From Bryobacteraceae bacterium (GTDB taxonomy: Bacteria > Acidobacteriota > Terriglobia > Bryobacterales > Bryobacteraceae): 64,000 bases of DNA. The translations under genes and the position numbers were made by a program. The notes under the pieces were generated by a model. The model searched no databases. It was given only the letters and a program-made list of their open reading frames with translations, and was not told where the DNA came from. Of the stretch, positions 1 through 9,024 are shown piece by piece (within the stretch, counting starts at the first letter, position 1; the number at the start of each line of letters is the position of its first letter). Where the stretch lies: the NCBI GenBank assembly GCA_014860455.1, contig JACZJQ010000055.1, forward strand, positions 28,289-92,288, written 5' to 3'.

Positions 1-385
1 AGGCCGCCAACAGGTCAGCCGGGCGGCAGCCGTATCGCTTACCCATCGCCGCAACCGAATGCGATGCAATGCCCGCAGCCGTGCCGCGCCAGCCGGCATG
101 GACCGCAGCCACAACTCGTCTCGCCGGATCGGCCAGCAAGATGGGAACACAATCGGCGGTTTTCACGGCGATGCGCGTGGCGGGGGTATCCGTTGCCAGG
201 GCGTCGGCGGAAAGATGGGGTTGCCATTCGGAGGCGTCGACGATTTGCGTGCCGTGCACTTGGTGGAGGACGAGAAAACCGTCAGCGGGCGCGGCCACGG
301 CCGTACCGAACGAATGGGCTAGCCAGTTCTGGGTCAACAGCAGGGGCGATTGCCAGAGTCCGTCCGGCGAGCGGCGAAGTTTCAC
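1..385 (-). CDS. pgeF: Laccase-domain protein, PgeF/YfiH family (3' end cut off by window)
   Basis: Member of the multicopper-like laccase-domain family (YfiH/PgeF/polyphenol oxidase). Family members act as cytosolic purine-nucleoside phosphorylase/deaminases, and in E. coli as a peptidoglycan-precursor editing hydrolase. 128 codons are visible before the window edge. Family signatures are QVHG (about residues 42-45), TADCVP (76-81) and HAGWRG (96-101), giving His44, Cys79 and His96 as the usual zinc ligands. I chose the GTG at 385 because it overlaps the nuoB stop in a GTGA, which suggests translational coupling. The C-terminal half is missing, so which activity it has cannot be judged. Confidence 0.88.
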   Translation of the reverse strand, partial: MKLRRSPDGLWQSPLLLTQNWLAHSFGTAVAAPADGFLVLHQVHGTQIVDASEWQPHLSADALATDTPATRIAVKTADCVPILLADPARRVVAAVHAGWRGTAAGIASHSVAAMGKRYGCRPADLLAA

Positions 386-942
386 GCAGCCGGGTTCTTG
401 GTCTGGGCGATCATCACCCGGCTTTTGAAGTCTTCGAGCATCGTCTCGTCCAGACGAACTTCCGTCGGCCGTTCGACGAGACTCATCGTGTCGATCTTTT
501 CCTGGAGCTTCAACAGCCCGTAGAACAGGTTCTCGGGCCGCGGCGGGCAACCGGTGACATAGACGTCCACGGGCACGATCTTGTCGACGCCCTGCAGCGT
601 GGCGTAGGTATTGAACGGGCCGCCGACGCTCGAACACGCGCCCATGGCCATCACCCATTTGGGCTCCGGCATCTGTTCGTAGATGCGCTTCAGCACCGGG
701 GCCATCTTCAGCGTGACGGTGCCGGCGACGATCATCAGGTCCGACTGCCGTGGGCTGGGCCGGAAGACCTCGCTGCCGAAGCGCGCGATATCGAAACGCG
801 CAGCCGAAGCGGCGATCATCTCAATCGCGCAGCAGGCCAAGCCGAACGTCAGTGGCCAGACCGAACTCTTGCGCGCCCAGTTGAAGACGTAATCCACGCT
901 GGTGATGAGAACACTGCGGTCGTTGACGTTCTCTAAAGACAT
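382..942 (-). CDS. nuoB: NADH-quinone oxidoreductase subunit B (solitary)
   Basis: 186 residues, normal NuoB length. This is the complex I subunit that holds iron-sulfur cluster N2 at the quinone site on the cytoplasmic arm. The four ligands are present: tandem Cys37-Cys38, Cys103 in GACSSVGG and Cys132 in TGCPPRPE. The ATG at 942 has AGGA five bases upstream. It is odd that no other nuo gene lies beside it: upstream is a secreted Gfo/Idh gene 49 bp away and downstream is pgeF with a 4-bp overlap. It could be the only nuoB, displaced from its operon, or a second copy; the window cannot tell. Confidence 0.95.
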   Translation of the reverse strand: MSLENVNDRSVLITSVDYVFNWARKSSVWPLTFGLACCAIEMIAASAARFDIARFGSEVFRPSPRQSDLMIVAGTVTLKMAPVLKRIYEQMPEPKWVMAMGACSSVGGPFNTYATLQGVDKIVPVDVYVTGCPPRPENLFYGLLKLQEKIDTMSLVERPTEVRLDETMLEDFKSRVMIAQTKNPAA

Positions 943-991
943 AGCTGTCCTGATTGTATCAGCACTTTCGAGTCAAATCCGCACCGGTCCG

Positions 992-1933
992 CTACTGGAG
1001 GGCGACCGGCACGCCACCCTTCAGCTTGCTCTGGCGGGCGGCTTCCATGAACTCGAACATCTCCATAGTTTCGGATTCGGGAACGGGCGAAACGCCGGTC
1101 TGGAAGAACTTGACGATCTCCTTGATCAGGCCGTAGTAGCCGGAAGAAAACTCCTTGCCGGTCTTCGACAGGACGGTCTTGGGCGTGACGACGGCGGCGC
1201 CGAAATCGGAGTAGGGGCGGTTGACGCGGATGGTGCCGAGGCGGCCATCCTTCCACAGGCCGGTGACGACGTCGGAATCGGGGCTCGCTGTCATGGTGAC
1301 CTGCTTGCAGCCTGTGCCCATCAGGGTATAGAGGATCTCGACAGTATGGATGCCGTACCAGGTGAGTTCGAGTTCGTGACTGGGTTCGACGGGTCCAGGA
1401 CCCCAAGCCATGACGCCTTTCAGTCCGGGCTGCTTCAGCGCGTCGATGCCCGGGCCATAGCGGAGCGAGGAGGACGAGAACCACTTCACGTTCATCTGCT
1501 TACCGATGCGGGCGATCTCGCGCGCATCCTTAATCGAAGCCGCCAGAGGCTTGTCGATGAAGACGGGTTTTCCGCCCTTGGCGATCTCGCGGAATTGGGA
1601 GAGGTGGATCCGGCCGTCGACGCTTTCGAGCAACACAGCATCCACCTTGGCGAGCAGGGTGGCGATGTCGGGCACGATTTCGACGCCGTACTTAGTCTTG
1701 ACTTCGTCGGCGTATTTGTCGACGCGTGTGGCCGATGATGGAAGATCGGCGCTGCCGCCTTTGTAGGCTGCGACGATGCGCGCGCCGGGGATGTGGTTGG
1801 GGTTGGATGGGTCGTTCAACACCGCAGCGAAGGCCGGCACGTGTGACGTATCGGTGCCGACAACGCCCAGCTTGATCTGCGCCGCGCAGGGGAGCGCGAG
1901 AGCAAGGACGAGAAGAAACCGCGAATAGGCCAT
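992..1933 (-). CDS. Secreted Gfo/Idh/MocA-family oxidoreductase
   Basis: 313 residues. The start at 1933 gives a clean signal peptide (residues 1-19, ending CAAQ), so the protein is probably periplasmic. A Rossmann-like fold follows, beginning IKLGVVGTDTSHV; the usual GxGxxG is replaced by GTDTSH. The family lysine motif appears as FIDKPLA (125-131) in place of EKP. The C-terminal half is the expected alpha/beta substrate domain. Relatives use NAD(P) on sugars or inositols, but the altered nucleotide loop and the export signal leave the reaction unknown. It lies only 30 bp from divergent recG, so the promoters must overlap. Confidence 0.82.
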   Translation of the reverse strand: MAYSRFLLVLALALPCAAQIKLGVVGTDTSHVPAFAAVLNDPSNPNHIPGARIVAAYKGGSADLPSSATRVDKYADEVKTKYGVEIVPDIATLLAKVDAVLLESVDGRIHLSQFREIAKGGKPVFIDKPLAASIKDAREIARIGKQMNVKWFSSSSLRYGPGIDALKQPGLKGVMAWGPGPVEPSHELELTWYGIHTVEILYTLMGTGCKQVTMTASPDSDVVTGLWKDGRLGTIRVNRPYSDFGAAVVTPKTVLSKTGKEFSSGYYGLIKEIVKFFQTGVSPVPESETMEMFEFMEAARQSKLKGGVPVALQ

Positions 1934-1963
1934 GGCCGCATTGTACACTGATGTTTCGCACCC

Positions 1964-4063
1964 GTGGACCTCTCGACTCCCGTCACGTATCTGAAAGGCG
2001 TAGGCCCGCAGCGCGCCGTTCATCTTGAGGCCAAGGGCCTCCGGACCGCGGCCGACCTGCTCACCTACGCGCCATTCCGTTACGAGGACCGCTCCAACGT
2101 CAAACCGATCTCCGAACTCGCACCCGGCGAAATGGCAACCGTTCTGGCGGAGGTTCGTTCGGTGCACCTGCCGCGTTTCCGCCGGCGCAACGTCGGACTG
2201 TTCGAGGCGTTCTTCACTGACTCGTCCGGCGCCCGGCTGATGGGCAAGTGGTTCAACGCGGCGTATCTCAAAAACGTGCTTGAGCCGGGCGTGCGCGTGG
2301 CCCTCTACGGCAAGGTGGAGTTCGACACCTACTCGCACGAACTCGCCATGATGCACCCCGAGCACGAAATCCTGCGCGGCGACGACGAAGACGGCGACGA
2401 TTCGCTGCATACGGGCCGCATCGTCCCGGTCTACGAAGCGGCCGGCAAAGTGAGCACGCGCGCGCTCCGGACCATCCTGAGACGACTGGTCGACCGCATC
2501 GACGTCATCGAGGACGCCATGCCTCCGCACGTGCTGATGCGAATGAAGCTGCCCGGCATTGTTGACGCGCTGCGGGATCTCCACTTCCCCGCCCCTGGAA
2601 CCGACCTCCGGCTGCTGAACGCCTTCCGTACCCCGGCGCAGTTCCGCATGATCTTCGAGGAGTTCTTCTGGCTCGAAACCGGCATGGCGTTGAAGCGCCG
2701 GCAGGCGCAGATCGAAATCGGCATCGCGTTTCAACTCACCGATCGGGTCAGGGAACAGATCCTCAAGATGCTGCCGTTCAAGCCGACGGCGGCGCAGAAG
2801 AAGGTTCTCAAGGAGATCGCTCTGGACATGGCGTCGGCGTCGCCGATGAGCCGGCTGCTGCAGGGCGACGTAGGCAGCGGAAAGACCATTGTCGCCGCGC
2901 AGGCGGCGGTGATCGCCGTTGAAAACGGCTACCAGGCTGCCATGCTGGCGCCGACCGAAATCCTGGCCGCCCAACACCACGCAAACCTGAGCCGCGTGCT
3001 GGCGCCGCTGAACTACACCATCGCGCCGCTGTTCGGCTCGATGTCGAAGAAGGAAAAAGAAGTCGCCAAACGGGCACTTGCGACCGGCGTTGCGAAGGTG
3101 GCCGTGGGCACCCACGCGCTGCTGGAAGAGGATGTCGAATTCAACCGGCTGGGCCTGGCGATCATCGACGAACAGCACCGCTTCGGCGTTATGCAGCGCA
3201 AGGCGATTCAGCAGAAGGGCGTCACGCCGGATGTACTGGTGATGACAGCCACGCCGATCCCGCGCACCCTGGCGCTGACCATCTACGGCGATCTCGCCGT
3301 CTCGGTGATCGACGAACTGCCGCCGGGCCGCAAACCGATCCGGACCTTCCACAAGACGAAACTCGAACTGGAACTCGTCTATAGCTTCGTCCTGAAGCAG
3401 GTGAAGGAAGGCAGGCAGGCGTACTTTGTTTACCCGGCCATCGAGGAGTCGGAGACGCTGGCCGTAAAGGCGGCCCAGAACGCCTTTGAGGAGCTCTCGA
3501 AACACGTCTTCCCGCAGTTGAAGGTCGGGCTGCTGCACGGCAAGATGAAGCCGGCCGAGAAGGAGGCCGTCATGGACGGTTTCAAGCGCGGCGAAGTGCA
3601 GGTGCTGGTTTCGACCACGGTGATCGAGGTCGGCGTTGATGTTCCGAATGCGACGGTGATGGTGGTCGAGAACGCGGAGCGCTTCGGCCTGGCGCAGATT
3701 CACCAGTTGCGCGGACGGGTCGGCCGCGGCGCGGAACAGAGCTACTGCGTGCTGGTGACCGACAAGCTGAGCGAAACCGGGCGCGAGCGGATCCGGACGC
3801 TGGTGGATTCCACGGACGGGTTCTACATCTCTGAGATGGACCTCCGGCTGAGGGGTCCGGGCGAGTTCCTCGGGACAAAGCAGTCGGGGCTGCCGGCGTT
3901 CCGGATCGGCAACATCCTGCGGGACCAGGAGATCCTGGAATTGGCCAGGAGCGAGGCGGTGAACTTCGTCGAGGCGCCACCTTCTGAGGCAAATCTGGAG
4001 GAGGCCATCCGTTACATCCGCGAGAACTGGCAGTGGCGCTACGGGCTGGCGCTGGTGGGTTGA
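1964..4063 (+). CDS. recG: ATP-dependent DNA helicase RecG
   Basis: 699 residues, close to E. coli RecG (693). It remodels stalled replication forks and Holliday junctions. The N-terminal wedge/OB region starts with the family helix-hairpin TYLKGVGPQRA. Helicase domain 1 carries Walker A GDVGSGKT (301-308) and the DEQH box (402-405). Domain 2 carries the motif VI region QLRGRVGRG, and the C-terminus has the RecG-specific GPGEFLGTKQSG stretch. GTG start at 1964. rsmD follows 35 bp downstream on the same strand, a common recG-rsmD type pairing. Confidence 0.96.
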   Translation: MDLSTPVTYLKGVGPQRAVHLEAKGLRTAADLLTYAPFRYEDRSNVKPISELAPGEMATVLAEVRSVHLPRFRRRNVGLFEAFFTDSSGARLMGKWFNAAYLKNVLEPGVRVALYGKVEFDTYSHELAMMHPEHEILRGDDEDGDDSLHTGRIVPVYEAAGKVSTRALRTILRRLVDRIDVIEDAMPPHVLMRMKLPGIVDALRDLHFPAPGTDLRLLNAFRTPAQFRMIFEEFFWLETGMALKRRQAQIEIGIAFQLTDRVREQILKMLPFKPTAAQKKVLKEIALDMASASPMSRLLQGDVGSGKTIVAAQAAVIAVENGYQAAMLAPTEILAAQHHANLSRVLAPLNYTIAPLFGSMSKKEKEVAKRALATGVAKVAVGTHALLEEDVEFNRLGLAIIDEQHRFGVMQRKAIQQKGVTPDVLVMTATPIPRTLALTIYGDLAVSVIDELPPGRKPIRTFHKTKLELELVYSFVLKQVKEGRQAYFVYPAIEESETLAVKAAQNAFEELSKHVFPQLKVGLLHGKMKPAEKEAVMDGFKRGEVQVLVSTTVIEVGVDVPNATVMVVENAERFGLAQIHQLRGRVGRGAEQSYCVLVTDKLSETGRERIRTLVDSTDGFYISEMDLRLRGPGEFLGTKQSGLPAFRIGNILRDQEILELARSEAVNFVEAPPSEANLEEAIRYIRENWQWRYGLALVG

Positions 4064-4098
4064 GAGAATAGAAAGAGTAGAGGAACCAGGTAGTTCAT

Positions 4099-4635
4099 AT
4101 GCGAGTGATTGGTGGTGAGTTTCGAAGCCGGCGGCTGAAGACGCCTCCGGGCGCGACCGTCAGGCCGACCCCGGACCGGCTGAGGGAGGCGCTATTCAAC
4201 ATCCTGACGCCAAAAATCGAGGGGGCGGTCTTCCTGGACGCTTATGCGGGCTGCGGCTCGGTGGGCATCGAGGCGTTGAGCCGCGGCGCGCGGCACGCCA
4301 TCTTCATCGAAAAGAGCCGTGCTGCTTTGCGCTGTCTGGACGACAACATCAGACTGCTGGAGATCGGCGGCCGGTGCGAAGTCAGGGCCGGCAGCGCCGC
4401 GCCGCTGATCACTTCCTTTGAAGCCGACATCGTCTTCCTCGACCCGCCGTATCCCCGCGAGCAGGAGTACGCGCTTTGCCTGGACCGGCTCGGCGTGACG
4501 CCGCGGCCGCTGGTGATTGCCCAGCACACGTCGAAATTCACCCACCACATGAAAGAGAGCTACGGGGTGCTGAAGCGGGTGCGGATTCTGAGCCAGGGCG
4601 ACAATTCGCTGAGTTTCTACGAACCGAAATCCTGA
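4099..4635 (+). CDS. rsmD: 16S rRNA (guanine(966)-N2)-methyltransferase
   Basis: 178 residues, family-typical. It methylates G966 of 16S rRNA using S-adenosylmethionine. The N-terminus MRVIGGEFRSRRL is the RsmD hallmark. The SAM-binding motif I is DAYAGCGSVGIEAL (47-60) and the catalytic motif IV is DPPY (115-118). It probably shares a transcript with recG. A strong hairpin follows between this gene and the convergent Ig-repeat gene. Confidence 0.93.
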   Translation: MRVIGGEFRSRRLKTPPGATVRPTPDRLREALFNILTPKIEGAVFLDAYAGCGSVGIEALSRGARHAIFIEKSRAALRCLDDNIRLLEIGGRCEVRAGSAAPLITSFEADIVFLDPPYPREQEYALCLDRLGVTPRPLVIAQHTSKFTHHMKESYGVLKRVRILSQGDNSLSFYEPKS

Positions 4636-4653
4636 CCCGCCGCCAGACGTGAA

Positions 4654-4689
4654 TCTCCCGCCGAAACCCCGACGGGCCGCGGCGGGAGA
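4654..4689. terminator. Hairpin between convergent genes
   Basis: A perfect 10-bp inverted repeat (TCTCCCGCCG at 4654-4663 and CGGCGGGAGA at 4680-4689) with a 16-base loop lies midway between the convergent rsmD and Ig-repeat gene stops. Neither side has a U tract, so if it terminates it does so as a roadblock or 3'-end stabiliser rather than a textbook intrinsic terminator. Confidence 0.5.
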
Positions 4690-4704
4690 CGTTGCTGAGT
4701 CAAT

Positions 4705-7308
4705 CTAGAAGTTCACGCTGGAGGCCGCCGATGTGCCCACCGGGTTGGTGAGCGTCACCGATACCGAAGCAAGCCCGTTGAGCCCCTGCGGAACGAAGAA
4801 CGGAATCACCAGACGGAACTGGCTCCCGTACGGCGTCGAGCCCGAGCCGCTGTAGTAGCTGGTAAAGATGCTGTCCACGGGCAACGTGAAGTCGCTGGTG
4901 GCAATCGCTGAACCGGAAGCCGGCGTCAGCTTGATGTTCACCTGCGTCAACTGCCTGGGCGTTGAGTAACCGGTGATAACAAGCTCGAAGCCGTTCGAGG
5001 TCGGGGTAACTTCAAGCCTCGAAATCATTGGCGCCATTGCGGCGATGCGGATGGTGTGCCGCGGAGCCGGAGAGGGGGTGACATCCTGCTCGTCAGCCGA
5101 AAGTGAGGCCTCGAGCGTAATCGTGCCGGCGACTGTGCCGGTTTGAAGCGCGGCGAGGATCGAGCCGAAGTCGGCCGTCTGCTGTCCGGCGGGAATGCTG
5201 AACGGCATCGCGCGGCTCCCGTTGGAGAACAGGACCGCTGGGTCGTCGGCGAAGCGATCCGGCGCGAATGACAGCCTCACCTGCCCGGTGAGTGGGACCG
5301 GGAAGCCCTGGCTGAGGCTCAGCCCGAATCCTGGCTGTTGCGCCGGTCCGGCGGAGGTCCCAATCTGCGTGTAACTGATCACAGGCAGCGGGGGAAGGAC
5401 GAACGTCACCGAAAAGGTTCTGGTATCGGTGCCTTCGGATGTGTCGATCACCGTGATGCCGAACGTGAAGGTGCCAGACTTCGTCGGCTGCCCGCTCAGC
5501 ACGCCGGTGGCTGGATCGAGCGAGAGCCCAGGGGGAAGCCCGCCGATCGAGGACCATTGGTAATCTGGGACCCCATCGGACGCGGTGAACGTTGCAGTGA
5601 AAGGCTGGCCGACCGTAGTCTGCGTCAGCGGGCTTGTGGTCGTGATCTGAATGTTCGACGGCACGACAAGCCTGTAGTTACGCACCACTTGCCGCTGACC
5701 GGAGTCGGTCAGGGTCACGGTGGGCTGATACACGCCGGGCGCCGTTGGCAGGCCGCTGAACAGCCCGCCGCTGAACGAAATGCCCGGCGGCAGATCGCCG
5801 CTGATTGAGAACGTGTAAGGAGGCGCGCCCCCGGTGGCCTGAAGCTGAACATCGTAGGGTGTGGAGAGCGCGGCGCTCGGCAGGGTGTCGGGCGCGAGGG
5901 CAAGCGGATCGAGAACCACGATAGTGAACAGCGCCGACGCCTGTCGATTCCCCGAATCGTTCACTGTGACTGAGAACTGAGACGTTCCGCTTGCGGTCGG
6001 ACTGCCTGTAATCGCGCCGCCGGCGCTCAGTGCGAGCCCTGGAGGCAGAGCCCCGCCAGTGACCGAAAAGGAATAGGGCGGGATGCCGCCGGTGGCGCTC
6101 ATGCTGGCGGAATAAGGCTGGCCTGTCACGCCTTCAGGGAGCGTGGGGCTGCCAATCGACAGGGGCGGAATCACGATCTCGAGGGAGACCATCCTGTCGA
6201 TTGTGAAATTGCCGTACACGAGCCGTACGTTGAACAGGAAAGACCCTGATGTGGTCGGCGTCCCGGAAACAGTGCCGGTGCTGCTCAGGGTCAGCCCTTG
6301 CGGCAACCCTCCGGACGGCGCGGAGAAGACGTATCCGCCTCCGACGCCGGTCGGCGTAAACGAGGCGGAGTAAGGCGTATTCACCGTTCCGGCTGGCAAA
6401 GTGGTGGGGGTGAAATCGACGGGTGGGGGTTGGACGACCAGCGTGAAGACGCGGTCCGCGGTCCGGGCCGCGCTATCGGTCACTCGCGCCGTGAAATTCG
6501 ACGAGCCCGCGGTGAGCGGCGTACCCGAGATGACGCCATTTGAACTCATATTCAACTGCTGCGGCAAGGATCCCTGAACGATGGTGAACGTGTAGGGAGA
6601 AGTCCCTCCCGCGGCAGCCAGAGTCATGCTATACGGCTGATTCACCGTCGCGTCGGGCAGTGTGGCAGTCGTGATCGAGAGAGCCGGGCCGACAACCAGC
6701 GTGTAGCTCCTCTCCGCGTACGACTCGCTCTGATCATATACGTAGATGTTGACTGTGAAGTTGCCAGTCGATGGGGGGGTGCCGCTCAGAACACCACCGG
6801 ACGTCAGACTGAGCCACGGATAGGGCTCCCCCGTTTCGTAGTTGAACCCAAAAGAATAGGGGGCGGTTCCGCCCGACGCGGAAAGTTGAATACTGAAGGG
6901 AGAATTCACAACCACGGTAGGCAGGACCGCGGGAGAGACCGTGATTACCGCGTAGACGTAGATCGAAAAGTTACTGGACGTGGTTTGCGGTGGGACCCCT
7001 CCCGTCAATGAATCGACTGCCTGCACGGTGAAGTTGTAGAATCCGCCGCTGGTGGGAGTCCCGCTGATCACTCCAGACGAACTCAGGTTGATGCCGGGCG
7101 GCAGCGATCCGCCTGTGATGGAAAACGTGATCGGGGGAAACCCGCCCGCCGTTTGAAACGTGGCGGAATAGAACTGCCCCACCGTGCCGTCGGGCAAGTC
7201 CGGCGTGGTGATGATGAAGTTGCCCGTCTGGGCCGCTGCGGGAGCCGCGCAGAGGGCAAGAAGCAGGGTGAGCAGAAAAACTCGCGAGGAATAATTCTTG
7301 GAGGTCAT
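4705..7308 (-). CDS. Secreted protein with seven putative Ig-fold (He_PIG) repeats
   Basis: 867 residues. The start at 7308 has AGAGGAG eight bases upstream and opens a signal peptide ending PAAAQ. Seven tandem units of about 85-95 residues follow. Each has a TLPxGxVxxPYSxxxxAxGGxxPYxF core, an LPPGLxLSSSGxISGTP turn and an F.V.V.D strand, the pattern of the putative Ig (He_PIG) domain. The last 220 residues are not repeats but a different beta-rich region. Such proteins are extracellular adhesion or matrix proteins; no catalytic motif is visible. The gene lies 13 bp downstream of the Big-1-like gene, so the two are probably co-transcribed. Confidence 0.85.
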   Translation of the reverse strand: MTSKNYSSRVFLLTLLLALCAAPAAAQTGNFIITTPDLPDGTVGQFYSATFQTAGGFPPITFSITGGSLPPGINLSSSGVISGTPTSGGFYNFTVQAVDSLTGGVPPQTTSSNFSIYVYAVITVSPAVLPTVVVNSPFSIQLSASGGTAPYSFGFNYETGEPYPWLSLTSGGVLSGTPPSTGNFTVNIYVYDQSESYAERSYTLVVGPALSITTATLPDATVNQPYSMTLAAAGGTSPYTFTIVQGSLPQQLNMSSNGVISGTPLTAGSSNFTARVTDSAARTADRVFTLVVQPPPVDFTPTTLPAGTVNTPYSASFTPTGVGGGYVFSAPSGGLPQGLTLSSTGTVSGTPTTSGSFLFNVRLVYGNFTIDRMVSLEIVIPPLSIGSPTLPEGVTGQPYSASMSATGGIPPYSFSVTGGALPPGLALSAGGAITGSPTASGTSQFSVTVNDSGNRQASALFTIVVLDPLALAPDTLPSAALSTPYDVQLQATGGAPPYTFSISGDLPPGISFSGGLFSGLPTAPGVYQPTVTLTDSGQRQVVRNYRLVVPSNIQITTTSPLTQTTVGQPFTATFTASDGVPDYQWSSIGGLPPGLSLDPATGVLSGQPTKSGTFTFGITVIDTSEGTDTRTFSVTFVLPPLPVISYTQIGTSAGPAQQPGFGLSLSQGFPVPLTGQVRLSFAPDRFADDPAVLFSNGSRAMPFSIPAGQQTADFGSILAALQTGTVAGTITLEASLSADEQDVTPSPAPRHTIRIAAMAPMISRLEVTPTSNGFELVITGYSTPRQLTQVNIKLTPASGSAIATSDFTLPVDSIFTSYYSGSGSTPYGSQFRLVIPFFVPQGLNGLASVSVTLTNPVGTSAASSVNF

Positions 7309-7321
7309 GGCGGTTGCTCCT

Positions 7322-7915
7322 CTAGCGCGGCGGACCCACTGTTGGCGTACCCGGCGTGACGCCAATCGAAGCCGGTACAGTTGCGCTACCGCCCGACTGG
7401 TTGATCGCCACTGCGCCGGCTGTCACGGCTGCGCCGGCAACAGCCAGGATGATGAGCAGTTTCGCGACGCCGATTCCTGCGGCTGCCGCCACGGCGGCAT
7501 TGGTCATGGTGAACGTGTTTGAGGCCGTCAGCCCCTGATGCGAGACGTTCACCCTCACAGGCACTTGGCCAGGCTGGCTGTTCAACCTGAGCCCGCGTGC
7601 TGCCGCCCGCCCCAGGTTGTCTGTGGCCACGGTGAAGGTATTTGACCCATTCGCGAAAACGCCGCTCGGGCCGTTGCCGGGCAGCATGAACGTGACCAGC
7701 GCGCCCGCAACCGGCTTCTTGTTTTCGTCGGTGACTTCAACGATGGGCTCACGAGCCACCCGCTGCCTGACGTTGTTGATGGCGCCCTCCCCCTCTATGA
7801 TGACGACGTTGAGGGCCTTGATCGCGCCTGCCTCCTGGGCCCATGCCGGCGGCAGGGCCAAAAGTAAAGAAAGGGTCGCGGCCACAGATGACCGGACCGG
7901 GAAGTGAATCCTCAT
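7322..7915 (-). CDS. Small secreted protein with Big-1-like Ig domain
   Basis: 197 residues: signal peptide (1-26, ending AWAQ), then a single bacterial Ig-like domain containing PIVEVTDENKKPVAGALVTF, the form seen in invasin/Big-1 units, to about residue 135. A hydrophobic Ala/Val-rich segment (about 140-170) follows, which could anchor it in a membrane, and then a Thr/Pro/Gly tail. AAGAGG lies upstream of the ATG. It is probably the first gene of a two-gene unit with the seven-repeat Ig protein; the hydrophobic segment suggests it anchors or presents that partner, which is inference. Confidence 0.75.
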   Translation of the reverse strand: MRIHFPVRSSVAATLSLLLALPPAWAQEAGAIKALNVVIIEGEGAINNVRQRVAREPIVEVTDENKKPVAGALVTFMLPGNGPSGVFANGSNTFTVATDNLGRAAARGLRLNSQPGQVPVRVNVSHQGLTASNTFTMTNAAVAAAAGIGVAKLLIILAVAGAAVTAGAVAINQSGGSATVPASIGVTPGTPTVGPPR

Positions 7916-8001
7916 AAGCTATTGCCTCTTGAGATGCTCGATAGCTGCAAACGTGTCCAGACGAAGCATTGACAGTATAGCTCCAAAGCGCGCGGGAGAT
8001 G

Positions 8002-8022
8002 AACCTAAATTCAGGTTACAAT
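8002..8022 (+). promoter_or_regulatory. Interrupted palindrome with TACAAT box upstream of DUF4384 gene
   Basis: AACCT (8002-8006), a six-base spacer and AGGTT (8013-8017) form an inverted repeat whose right arm runs into TACAAT (8017-8022), a good -10 match 38 bases before the next ATG. No convincing -35 is seen. It lies in the 145-bp divergent gap between the Big-1 and DUF4384 genes and could be a repressor site over a promoter. Confidence 0.3.
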
Positions 8023-8060
8023 GGGGCCAGATTGGATCCTGACGATAGGAGGACTAGGGG

Positions 8061-9008
8061 ATGAAGATCGTTCAGGTGGCCGCCGCCGGCGTCTCCGCGG
8101 TCGCGTTGTTGATTCCGCTGGGCCTGTACGCCCAGACCAAGCCGTCCAAACTGACAGCGCGTGAGCTGTTCTACACGGCCCCAGCGCAGCAAAAGACTGC
8201 CCAGTCGGCCAAACCAAAACCGCCCAAGGCCACCCAGCAGGCCGGCGTGCGCAAGCAGTCGATGACAAAACAGCAGCCTGACCGTCCCGCCGAACGGCGG
8301 GAACCGGTCCAGGCCACGCTTGCCACCTCCAAACCCGATGAAGCGTTCGTGCCCGTTGCCTACACCGCCTCTGCCCGGCCTCTCGGCCTGCGCTACAGCA
8401 TCCTGAAATACGCCGGCGACGATCAGTACATGGAGGTCGACCCGGATCTCATCTTTCGTTCCGGCGACCGCATCCGGTTGCGATTGCAGGTCAATGATCC
8501 GGCGCATCTCTACATCGTCATGAAGGGATCGAGCGGAAACTGGCGGGTCCTGTTCCCGTCGCCGGAATACGACTCCGGCTCCAACCGCGTTCTCCCTGGA
8601 CGTGATTACGACATCCCCTCCCGCACTCGCTTTGTGTTCGACGAAACTCCAGGTGAGGAGAAGCTGTTCTTTGTCCTCTCCCGCCAGGCGGAGGCGGACC
8701 TGGACAAGCTGATCTACGACCTGGATCAGGCAGGGCCTGCCATGCCCGCGCCGGCCGCCGCGCCGGCAAAGACCCAGCCCGTGAAGACCATGATGGCGAT
8801 GAACACCGTCAACGTCAGTGACGACCTCGTCGGCCAGTTGCGCGGCAAGGTCATGTCCCGAGACCTGGTTTTTGAGAAGGTGGACGAGAAGACGGCGCCG
8901 CCCGCCTCCGCGGGCGCTTCGGCCAGGGAGAAGGCGATTTATGTCGTCAACCCAAGCACGGGCGCCGATTCCCGGCTCGTCGTCGATGTTTCGCTAAAGC
9001 ACCGCTAG
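8061..9008 (+). CDS. Exported DUF4384-domain protein, copy 1
   Basis: 315 residues: signal peptide (1-25), a Lys/Pro/Gln-rich low-complexity linker to about residue 100, then a DUF4384 domain (about 110-215). The domain contains the typical DxxLIFRSGDRIRLRL, LYIVMKGSSGNWRVLFPSP and PGRDYDIPS features. The C-terminal 80 residues are less ordered but end in a beta pattern (RELV/RDLVFEKVDEK) also present in the next gene. AGGAGG sits eight bases before the ATG. It is the first gene of a three-gene run with a second DUF4384 protein and a caspase-fold protein. DUF4384 has no known enzyme activity; it often accompanies caspase domains in Acidobacteria. Confidence 0.8.
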   Translation: MKIVQVAAAGVSAVALLIPLGLYAQTKPSKLTARELFYTAPAQQKTAQSAKPKPPKATQQAGVRKQSMTKQQPDRPAERREPVQATLATSKPDEAFVPVAYTASARPLGLRYSILKYAGDDQYMEVDPDLIFRSGDRIRLRLQVNDPAHLYIVMKGSSGNWRVLFPSPEYDSGSNRVLPGRDYDIPSRTRFVFDETPGEEKLFFVLSRQAEADLDKLIYDLDQAGPAMPAPAAAPAKTQPVKTMMAMNTVNVSDDLVGQLRGKVMSRDLVFEKVDEKTAPPASAGASAREKAIYVVNPSTGADSRLVVDVSLKHR

Positions 9009-9024
9009 AAAAGGACTCTATCCC

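Noticed and set aside
992..3703. A 903-codon open frame running on the minus strand through recG
   Set aside because: Only its last 313 codons from 1933 have protein-like content (Gfo/Idh with signal peptide). The rest is antisense to recG, with Arg/His-rich sequence lacking any family pattern.
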